The notes below the pieces were generated by a model. It saw nothing but the letters and a program-made list of their open reading frames with translations. It was not told the origin of the DNA and did not search any database. From an uncultured Methanolobus sp. (GTDB taxonomy: Archaea > Halobacteriota > Methanosarcinia > Methanosarcinales > Methanosarcinaceae), in NCBI RefSeq assembly GCF_963667555.1, contig NZ_OY763421.1:2249562-2313561 (forward strand): DNA of 64,000 bases, in the 5' to 3' direction. How positions within the stretch are numbered: position 1 is the first letter of the stretch; each line of letters starts with the position of its first letter. Shown here piece after piece: positions 9,403 through 15,940 of this stretch. A program made the position numbers and the translations under genes.

Positions 9403-9948
9403 ATGAAAAGGATAGCATGGGGAATCACAGGTTCAGGCGACCTGATCAAAGAGACATACGAAACAATGGTGGATATCAAGAACAAAAGCGACCTGGAAAT
9501 AATGGTTTTCCTTTCAAAAGAAGGAGAGACCGTTATGAAATGGTATCATATGTGGAATGATATCCAGAGAGATTTCCCTAATTTTAAGACAGAAGGCGGA
9601 CCAAACTCACCATTTATTGCAGGACCACTTCAGGTCGGATACTATGATGCACTAATCATTGCTCCGATGACTTCCAACAGTGTTGCAAAGATCGTGTGCG
9701 GAATAGGAGACACTCTTGTCACAAATGTTGTTTCACAGACAGCAAAGGGCAGCACACCAATATACATTCTGCCGGTTGACAGAGAAATGGGTACTGTGAA
9801 AACCGTATCTCCCGAAGGACGTGTAATGGAACTGAAGATGCGTGAAGTAGACGTTTCCAATACGAAGAAACTCGCCCATATGGAAAATATAACTGTCATC
9901 AACAGCCCTGATGAAATTTATGACATCCTTGGCGTGAGCAAGGACTAA
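9403..9948 (+). CDS. Archaeoflavoprotein AfpA / DmrB-like flavoprotein
   Basis: A 181-residue FMN-binding flavoprotein of the archaeoflavoprotein group (MJ0208/AF1518 type), starting MKRIAWGITGSGDLIKET with the APMTSNSVAKIVCGIGDTLVTN loop typical of the flavoprotein (Dfp/PpcDC-like) fold. Known members take electrons from ferredoxin (AfpA) or reduce dihydromethanopterin to tetrahydromethanopterin (DmrB of Methanosarcina). Which applies here cannot be told from sequence; location next to Isf and ferredoxin favours an electron-transfer role. It is the last gene of the block; its stop overlaps the stop of the convergent DUF429 gene by 4 bases. Confidence 0.82.
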   Translation: MKRIAWGITGSGDLIKETYETMVDIKNKSDLEIMVFLSKEGETVMKWYHMWNDIQRDFPNFKTEGGPNSPFIAGPLQVGYYDALIIAPMTSNSVAKIVCGIGDTLVTNVVSQTAKGSTPIYILPVDREMGTVKTVSPEGRVMELKMREVDVSNTKKLAHMENITVINSPDEIYDILGVSKD

Positions 9949-10772
9949 TAGAAAGTATAACCTTCACGAAGATATATGTCGGGAAGCTTCCCGATAATAT
10001 CATTCATTTTTAAGATTGAGCGATATGTGGCATACGCTGCCACAAAACTATCAAGAGCATCACCGTCTTTGTTTTTGACAATTTTCTCTTTTATAGCATC
10101 AGAGACGGTTATGCCGTTCTCGATTAATTTGTTCAGGATATATTCCCTTTTTTTCTCTTCCTTTTCTGTCCGTCCTTTGTAACCGATATAAAGGTCTTCA
10201 CTTTTCAGAGTTGAAGCCGGACAGATCTCTATGAGCCATGGTTTTTCCGAATCCGGATTTTGCATGGGAACAGCGCATGCTTTTCCTTTAGTTACAAGAG
10301 GGCGCAGAACATCACGAATACCAAAGAACGTCTGCTTGTAAACCCAGAGATTGTAAATGCTGAATGGCGCTTTCACCTCAATATCCGTGAGGCGTTTCAG
10401 TTCTGTCTTGCCGCCCAGTTGCTGCATCTTTTCACGGAAATCATCCGCAGAATCATATTCATCTGGAAACTCAGAAACAAAAGAACACCAGTCTTTCCCG
10501 GACATCAATTTATCAGGAAGGCTGAAAGGAAAATCCATTCCAAAAACTGCATTGTTGTTGGATAATATCAGATCACGTAAAGCAGAAAGGCAGGCTTCGC
10601 GCTGTTTGCTCTTACCAGGAACAATTTCAAAAATCGGATAGCATTTCTGGATCTGAAGTTTGTTGCCACTGACAACGCCTTCACTTATCCAGATCTTGCG
10701 GCCTGCATCTTTTGCGCCACTGAAATCAACACCAAATATGCGGCGTTTTTTTCCAGCGGCAGCAAAGTCCAT
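9945..10772 (-). CDS. DUF429 family protein (RNase H-like fold)
   Basis: A 275-residue protein of the DUF429 family. The N-terminal RIFGVDFSGAKDAGRKIW segment carries the conserved aspartate of the RNase H/actin-like fold, and FGMDFPFSLP and DGDALDSFVAAYATY are further family motifs with acidic residues that could bind metal. Biochemical function is not established. It is convergent with the flavoprotein gene and starts about 30 bases after the inositol-phosphate synthase stop, so the two may share a transcript. Confidence 0.8.
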   Translation of the reverse strand: MDFAAAGKKRRIFGVDFSGAKDAGRKIWISEGVVSGNKLQIQKCYPIFEIVPGKSKQREACLSALRDLILSNNNAVFGMDFPFSLPDKLMSGKDWCSFVSEFPDEYDSADDFREKMQQLGGKTELKRLTDIEVKAPFSIYNLWVYKQTFFGIRDVLRPLVTKGKACAVPMQNPDSEKPWLIEICPASTLKSEDLYIGYKGRTEKEEKKREYILNKLIENGITVSDAIKEKIVKNKDGDALDSFVAAYATYRSILKMNDIIGKLPDIYLREGYTFY

Positions 10773-10802
10773 AGATCTTACCCTTATTATAGATCAGTAT
10801 AA

Positions 10803-11906
10803 TCAGTTGTCGCGCTCACCTTTGATGAAAGCATCAGTCATAGCATGAGCTTCATCATCTGTGAACTGCTTTGGCGGGTGCTTCATGAAATATGATGATG
10901 GCGAGTAAAGAATTCCACCGATTCCCCTGTCAAGAGCAAGTTTACAGCACCTGACCGCATCAATGACAACTCCGGCAGAGTTTGGTGAATCTTCAACTGA
11001 GAGACGAAGCTCGATATTCATCGGAACGTCACCGAATAGCTTGCCTTCCATCCTCAGGAAACATACTTTGTTATCGTTCTGCCATGGAACATAGTCACTT
11101 GGACCAACATGGATATTGTCGTCATCCATTCTCTGACCAACAACTGACTGGACAGCTTCGGTTTTGGATTCTTTCTTGGACGCAAGTCTGTTCCTGTTGA
11201 GCATATTCAGGAAATCAGTGTTTCCACCGGTATTAAGCTGGTAAGTTCTTTCCAGTTTCACGCCACGTTTGCGGAAAAGGTCTGCAAGGGTTCTGTGGGT
11301 GATCGTTGCACCGAGTTGTGCCTTAATGTCATCACCGATAATAGGGATGCCCTTTTCCTCGAACTTTGCAGCCCACTCAGGATTACTTACTATGAAAACC
11401 GGCATGTTATTGATGAATGCAACTCCTGCCTCAAGAGCGCATTCCGCATAGAAGCGGGTTGCTTTCTCAGAACCTACAGGCATGTAGTTAAGTAAGATCT
11501 CTGCGCCGCAGTCCTGTAACTCTTTTACTACCTGCTCTTTTGTTAATTCCACAGCATCAGAAGGAATAAAACGCCTGTTATCGCTGTAATCGACCATGTG
11601 TTCTGACACACCGTCAAGAATACAGCCCATTTTTACAATTGCACCGGTAGGTGGAACGTCCGGACAGAAAACCGCAGTACAGTTAGGTGGTGCAAAAATT
11701 GCTTCTGAGACATCCTTGCCAACTTTCCTCTGATCAATATCAAAAGCAGCTACCACTTCCATATCAAATGGTCTGTAGCCACCGATATCCCAGTGCATTA
11801 AGCCTATTGCATCTTCCTCACTCTTATTTTTGTAATATTCAATGCCCTGAATAAGGGAACTTGCACAATTACCAATACCGGCAATTGCGATCTTTATTTT
11901 GTCCAT
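10803..11906 (-). CDS. Inositol-3-phosphate synthase
   Basis: NAD-dependent conversion of glucose 6-phosphate to inositol phosphate, the precursor of archaeal phosphoinositol lipids (and of inositol-based solutes in some archaea). The 367-residue protein begins [20 protein letters not shown], a Rossmann NAD site, and shows the family regions [45 protein letters not shown] and [21 protein letters not shown]. The lengths and motifs match actinobacterial/archaeal-type synthases. ATG 11906 follows a TAGAGGTAGATGA leader that gives a good binding site. Confidence 0.93.
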   Translation of the reverse strand: MDKIKIAIAGIGNCASSLIQGIEYYKNKSEEDAIGLMHWDIGGYRPFDMEVVAAFDIDQRKVGKDVSEAIFAPPNCTAVFCPDVPPTGAIVKMGCILDGVSEHMVDYSDNRRFIPSDAVELTKEQVVKELQDCGAEILLNYMPVGSEKATRFYAECALEAGVAFINNMPVFIVSNPEWAAKFEEKGIPIIGDDIKAQLGATITHRTLADLFRKRGVKLERTYQLNTGGNTDFLNMLNRNRLASKKESKTEAVQSVVGQRMDDDNIHVGPSDYVPWQNDNKVCFLRMEGKLFGDVPMNIELRLSVEDSPNSAGVVIDAVRCCKLALDRGIGGILYSPSSYFMKHPPKQFTDDEAHAMTDAFIKGERDN

Positions 11907-12003
11907 TCATCTACCTCTATGAAAGTGATTTTGTTCAAAATGAATAACAGATGAAATATAACCACATTAATGTATTGACACAAATAAAAAGTTTTCTAAA
12001 TAT

Positions 12004-12050
12004 GAAATGGTCGCCCATATCATATAAAAGCTAGCAAAACTGGCCATTTC
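12004..12050. repeat. Inverted repeat in the divergent region upstream of erythrin
   Basis: GAAATGG (12004-12010) and CCATTTC (12044-12050) are separated by 33 bases. The region lies between inositol-phosphate synthase (minus) and erythrin (plus); a TATA-like TTATATAG at 12121-12128 is closer to the erythrin start. The repeat may be a regulator site or part of a leader RNA. Confidence 0.35.
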
Positions 12051-12180
12051 GACAACCAAGCTCGAAAGATATATTAAGCCAGAATTAAATAATAATTGAT
12101 ACAGTGGGTTTTATTTTTGATTATATAGAGAACGGCAAATTTGTATTTTGACAATAGAAGTTCTTAAAGGAGATTCTAAA

Positions 12181-12669
12181 ATGAAAGATATACTACATGA
12201 GATTGCAGAGGAGCTTGACCATCTGAAGTCACTTGACGAGGCAATTGCTCTTGCAATAGAACTTGAAGAAGAGGGAATGGCATATTACAGTGAAAAAGCA
12301 TCCGTTATGAAGAACGCAACTGCAAGCAAATTATACATATTCCTTGCAGATGAGGAAAAGAAGCATGCCGGATATCTCCAGCAGTACAGGGAAAGCAAGA
12401 ATATCCCAAAAGTGGAGTTCACATATCCTAAATTTGAAGCATCTTTCAGCGAAGAGTTCTCCGATGAAAAACTTGAAGAAATTGGAATACTGCTCGCCGC
12501 TCTTAGATTTGAGCACAAGAGCGAATATTTCTACATGGAACTTGCCAAGAGAGCAGAAAGCGAAGAACAAAAAGTATTCTTTGAGCAGGTTGCAGCGGCC
12601 GAGAGAGGACACTACATGATAATTGATGAGCTGCTCGATGATGCAACACAGTTCAGAATGCAGACATAA
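12181..12669 (+). CDS. Erythrin-type ferritin-like diiron protein (rubrerythrin without rubredoxin domain)
   Basis: A 162-residue four-helix protein with two ExxH-type repeats: ELEEEGMAYY and DEEKKHAGYL in the first half, RFEHKSEYFYMEL and AAERGHYMI in the second, which supply a diiron site. Members reduce hydrogen peroxide or handle iron. No C-terminal rubredoxin domain is present. The start at 12181 has AAAGGAG 7 bases upstream; an in-frame ATG-like start at 12148 lacks a binding site. It lies 18 bases before fprA, so peroxide and oxygen removal are likely coexpressed. Confidence 0.85.
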   Translation: MKDILHEIAEELDHLKSLDEAIALAIELEEEGMAYYSEKASVMKNATASKLYIFLADEEKKHAGYLQQYRESKNIPKVEFTYPKFEASFSEEFSDEKLEEIGILLAALRFEHKSEYFYMELAKRAESEEQKVFFEQVAAAERGHYMIIDELLDDATQFRMQT

Positions 12670-12687
12670 AAAAGGAGATGCGGGATA

Positions 12688-13899
12688 ATGGACGATTACA
12701 AGCCTCTTGAAATTGCAAAAGGAATCTACTGGGTAGGCGTGGTTGACTGGAACCTGCGCGACTTCCATGGATATGAAACACCAAAGGGAGGAAGCTACAA
12801 TTCATACCTTGTGGTCGATGAGAAGATAGCACTCATTGATACGGTAAAAGCTCCGTTTGCCGGGGAAATGATCAAGCGCATCAGTCAGATAATCGATCCT
12901 TCCAAGATAGATTACATCATATCCAACCACGTTGAGATGGACCACTCAAGTTCCATTTCCGCTGTTCTGGAAATTGCACCAAATGCAAAGGTTTTTGCAT
13001 CTTCAAAAGGGCAGACGGGTCTTTCGGAGTATTACAAAGAAGAAGGTTTTGATAACTGGGACCTGAACGTTGTGAAAACTGGTGATGAGTTAAGCCTTGG
13101 TAAAAGGACATTGATGTTCATTGAGGCAACAATGCTTCACTGGCCTGACAGCATGCAGACCTATGTGAAAGAAGATAAGATCCTTTTCTCAAACGACGCA
13201 TTCGGACAGCACATTGCAACATCAAAACGCTTTGATGATGAAGTGGATGATGTAATGGATGATGCGGGCATCTATTATGCTAATATTCTGCTTCCTTTTG
13301 GAGGACAGGTTCTGAAATACATCGACCGTCTAAATGAACTTGGAGTAGAACCGGAAATGATAGCTCCTGCACACGGAGTCATCTGGCGCAAGGGAGTTAA
13401 GGAAGTATGCGACCAGTACGGAAAGTGGGCACGCGGAGAGACTGTTCCAAAAGTGCTTGTTATCTATGACACTATGTGGGGCAGCACTGAGAAAATGGCA
13501 ATGGAGATTGTTGAAGGTGCAAGGTCAGCCGGTGTTGAAGTGCGCCTGAGGCACCTGAGAAAGAATGACTGGAGTCAGACCATGAAAGAACTCATGGACG
13601 CACCGGTGGTTGCCATAGGATCCCCAACAATGAATAATGGAATGTTCTTTACTACTGCAGGATTTTTGACATACCTTTCAGGATTGCATCCAAAAGGTAA
13701 GAAATACTTCCTGTTCGGTTCCTATGGATGGGGAGGCGGAGCGGTCAAAGGCATGGAAAAGATGATGGAAAGTGCAAAGTTCGAGCTTGCCATGGAAAGT
13801 ATGCAGATCAAATTCAGACCTTATGAAGAAGATAAGAAAGCTTGCAGAGAAATCGGATATAAGCTTGCTGAAATTGCGAAGGGGAATGCAAACTCTTAA
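12688..13899 (+). CDS. fprA: F420H2 oxidase, flavodiiron protein FprA
   Basis: Four-electron reduction of O2 to water with F420H2 in the cytoplasm. The 403-residue protein has an N-terminal metallo-beta-lactamase domain with the diiron ligands H81-x-E83-x-D85-H86, H151, D170 and H229 all present, followed by a C-terminal flavodoxin domain (VLVIYDTMWGSTEKMA from about residue 257). AAAGGAGATG precedes the ATG. Set between erythrin and a ferredoxin-thioredoxin reductase gene, it is the core of an oxygen-defence group; F420H2 can come from the Mer reaction encoded upstream. Confidence 0.94.
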   Translation: MDDYKPLEIAKGIYWVGVVDWNLRDFHGYETPKGGSYNSYLVVDEKIALIDTVKAPFAGEMIKRISQIIDPSKIDYIISNHVEMDHSSSISAVLEIAPNAKVFASSKGQTGLSEYYKEEGFDNWDLNVVKTGDELSLGKRTLMFIEATMLHWPDSMQTYVKEDKILFSNDAFGQHIATSKRFDDEVDDVMDDAGIYYANILLPFGGQVLKYIDRLNELGVEPEMIAPAHGVIWRKGVKEVCDQYGKWARGETVPKVLVIYDTMWGSTEKMAMEIVEGARSAGVEVRLRHLRKNDWSQTMKELMDAPVVAIGSPTMNNGMFFTTAGFLTYLSGLHPKGKKYFLFGSYGWGGGAVKGMEKMMESAKFELAMESMQIKFRPYEEDKKACREIGYKLAEIAKGNANS

Positions 13900-13943
13900 A
13901 TTAATGTAGATGAATGTTTATTCCAACATATGAGAGTGTTACT

Positions 13944-14219
13944 ATGAAATTCGAAAATGATCTAGAAGCAGAATTTTATGAGAAGTCCAGGAAAAACGCA
14001 GAACAGACCGGATACAAACTCAACACTGACTGGGATGTTATCACAACTGCTGTAAAGGGAATCTGCAACAACAAGAAAGAACATGGTGAATTTTACTGTT
14101 TCTGTCAGAAGAGAAGCGGAGACAAGGAACAGGATAAGAAGATCATCTGCCCATGTGCCGCAAGAACAAGGGATGTTGAAACCCGTGGTTCATGCAGGTG
14201 CGGACTTTACATTAAGTAA
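13944..14219 (+). CDS. Ferredoxin:thioredoxin reductase catalytic subunit-like protein
   Basis: Small (91-residue) FTR beta-chain homologue that uses a 4Fe-4S cluster and an active-site disulfide to reduce thioredoxin-like partners with ferredoxin or F420-derived electrons. The conserved cysteines are visible: GICNNKKEHGEFYCFCQKR, KKIICPCAARTR and the end RGSCRCGLYIK. I prefer ATG 13944 (MKFENDLEAEF) over the in-frame ATG 13944-30, since the extra ten residues have no family match; neither has a strong binding site. A hairpin terminator follows. Confidence 0.88.
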   Translation: MKFENDLEAEFYEKSRKNAEQTGYKLNTDWDVITTAVKGICNNKKEHGEFYCFCQKRSGDKEQDKKIICPCAARTRDVETRGSCRCGLYIK

Positions 14220-14249
14220 AGATCAAACAAATATCTATTTTTCTTAACT

Positions 14250-14266
14250 GGAGCAACTTGTGCTCC
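14250..14266 (+). terminator. Hairpin terminator of the oxygen-defence group
   Basis: GGAGCA (14250-14255) and TGCTCC (14261-14266) enclose ACTTG, 30 bases after the FTR stop; the sequence downstream is T-rich. Confidence 0.5.
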
Positions 14267-14390
14267 AGAAAATTATTTTCTGCTCTTCTTTTTTGTCATT
14301 ATTCCTGAGAGTAGTTGTGACTATTTTGAAGTGGACAACAAATACTTAAATTATTGAAGGAGATAATTATTCAGGCAATTCTCTAATGGA

Positions 14391-14921
14391 TTGGCAAAAA
14401 TACACGGAGGGGTTGTTATCGGTCATGATACGAATTTTGGAAAAGCTGCTTACAGCAGTTATGACAGAAAAGAAGACAAACTGGGAGAGGCAAAAGACAC
14501 AGAGAGAATCGAACTTGAATGCACTCTCAAACAAAAAGACATTCTGGAAGTAATGGAGCTTCGTGTGAAAGCCCTTGAAATGCTTCTTGATACTTCAGGA
14601 ATAATAGCATTCATACGCAAGGAAAATGGAAACATGGAGTTTGTATCTTCTGGAATAGAGAACTTTGGATACAAAACCGAGGATTTCACTTCAGGAAAAG
14701 TGAACTTCAAAGACCTTGTTCATCCTGATGATCTGGACAGAGTAGTTCTGGAACTAAAAGAAAATGCACTTGAAGGCGCCGGTGGACTTGCACAGAGATA
14801 CAGGGCCAGGACTAAAAAGGAACATGTAAGAACCGTTGAGGAAAAGACCACCTTCATACGTGATGAGAATGGGCATGTCGCCTACATCATAGGCATACTA
14901 ACGGACATTACTGACAATTAA
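14391..14921 (+). CDS. Single PAS-domain protein, start uncertain
   Basis: A 176-codon frame whose residues about 60-176 form a PAS fold with PAC tail: IIAFIRKENGNMEFVSSG, FKDLVHPDDLDRVV and the end FIRDENGHVAYIIGILTDITDN. No kinase or output domain follows, so it may act as a detached sensor or be a remnant of a sensor kinase. The only in-frame start near the beginning is TTG 14391, without a binding site; a good GAAGGAGA at 14356-14363 is cut off from this frame by a TAA at 14364. The first 45 residues are therefore doubtful. Confidence 0.65.
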   Translation: MAKIHGGVVIGHDTNFGKAAYSSYDRKEDKLGEAKDTERIELECTLKQKDILEVMELRVKALEMLLDTSGIIAFIRKENGNMEFVSSGIENFGYKTEDFTSGKVNFKDLVHPDDLDRVVLELKENALEGAGGLAQRYRARTKKEHVRTVEEKTTFIRDENGHVAYIIGILTDITDN

Positions 14922-14955
14922 GTTTAGAAAAATCTCAAGATCTGGCGGTGACACC

Positions 14956-15873
14956 ATATCCCATGTTTACACCATCAGTGAAACTTTTTATGACATACTC
15001 TTCAAGGACGGAAAAACAATAGCTTCCTGTCCCGGCGGAGCAATGCTGAACAGCTCAGTCTCTCTAGGGAGAATCGGGATTCCCGTTTCATTAATCAGCG
15101 AGTTCGGAAAGGACGATGTGGGCAGATTGATCAAAGGTTTCCTACAGGAAAATGAAGTATCAACCACACATCTTTTTCTATATGATGGAAAATCACCTCT
15201 TTCGCTTGCATTTCTTAATGAACGCAACGATGCTTCATATGAATTCTACGAAGATTTTCCAGAAAAGCGACTTGATATTGAGATGCCGGATTTTGAACCT
15301 GAGGACATTGTCATGTTCGGCTCAATTATGGCTTTAAAGCCTGAGATCAGACCAGGACTGAATAAAATCCTCACTTCTGCAAAGAACAAAGGTGCTGTAT
15401 TATATTACGACCCGAACTTCAGAACTTCCCTGTCTTCTTCGCTTGAAGATATCAGGCCACTTATTTTCGAGAACATAAAGTTTGCAGATATCATCAGAGC
15501 CTCTGATGAGGATATGAAAATGATCGGCGGATGTGAAAGTCCTGATGATGCTTACGATCTTGTCTGCGAAAGAGGATGTGACATACTTATCTATACAGCA
15601 AATTCCCATGGTGTTCACCTGAGAACGCCTTCTTATTCTAAGCACTATGCGGTTCCAGAAATCAAGACTGTAAGCACAGTCGGTGCAGGAGATACTTTCA
15701 ACGCAGGTATCGCATACATGCTGCATGAGATGAGAATCACAGACCTTTATACTATTTCAGAACCAGAGTGGGATGAGATAATAGAAACTGCAATTGGATT
15801 TGCAATACACGTGTGTATGAGCACTGACAATTATATTTCATCAGACTTTGCTGACAGACTAAAAAAGATATAG
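14956..15873 (+). CDS. PfkB/ribokinase family sugar kinase, apparently ATA-initiated
   Basis: Phosphorylates a sugar or nucleoside with ATP; the substrate cannot be read from the sequence. The N-terminal region HVYTISETFYDILF, then CPGGAMLNSSVSLGRIGIPV (substrate side) and the second PfkB signature STVGAGDTFNAGIAY with catalytic aspartate are intact; about 305 residues is usual. The first ATG (15043) lies inside the GGAML motif and would remove the first strand. In this frame no ATG, GTG or TTG exists upstream before the stop at 14899; ATA 14956 sits 4 bases after GGTGA, the same spacing as at other starts here, where relatives have their methionine. Confidence 0.82.
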   Translation: MSHVYTISETFYDILFKDGKTIASCPGGAMLNSSVSLGRIGIPVSLISEFGKDDVGRLIKGFLQENEVSTTHLFLYDGKSPLSLAFLNERNDASYEFYEDFPEKRLDIEMPDFEPEDIVMFGSIMALKPEIRPGLNKILTSAKNKGAVLYYDPNFRTSLSSSLEDIRPLIFENIKFADIIRASDEDMKMIGGCESPDDAYDLVCERGCDILIYTANSHGVHLRTPSYSKHYAVPEIKTVSTVGAGDTFNAGIAYMLHEMRITDLYTISEPEWDEIIETAIGFAIHVCMSTDNYISSDFADRLKKI

Positions 15874-15940
15874 TACGAAACAGAATATAATTACGGATTT
15901 AAAATTTTGACGAAAAATGGGACCAAAGGGGAGAAGCTAA

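Noticed and set aside
10260-10641. Plus-strand frames within the DUF429 gene
   Set aside because: Antisense shadows of the minus-strand gene; no coding motif.
12004-12050. Inverted repeat considered as a transposon end or att site
   Set aside because: Short arms, no target duplication and no transposase or integrase nearby.
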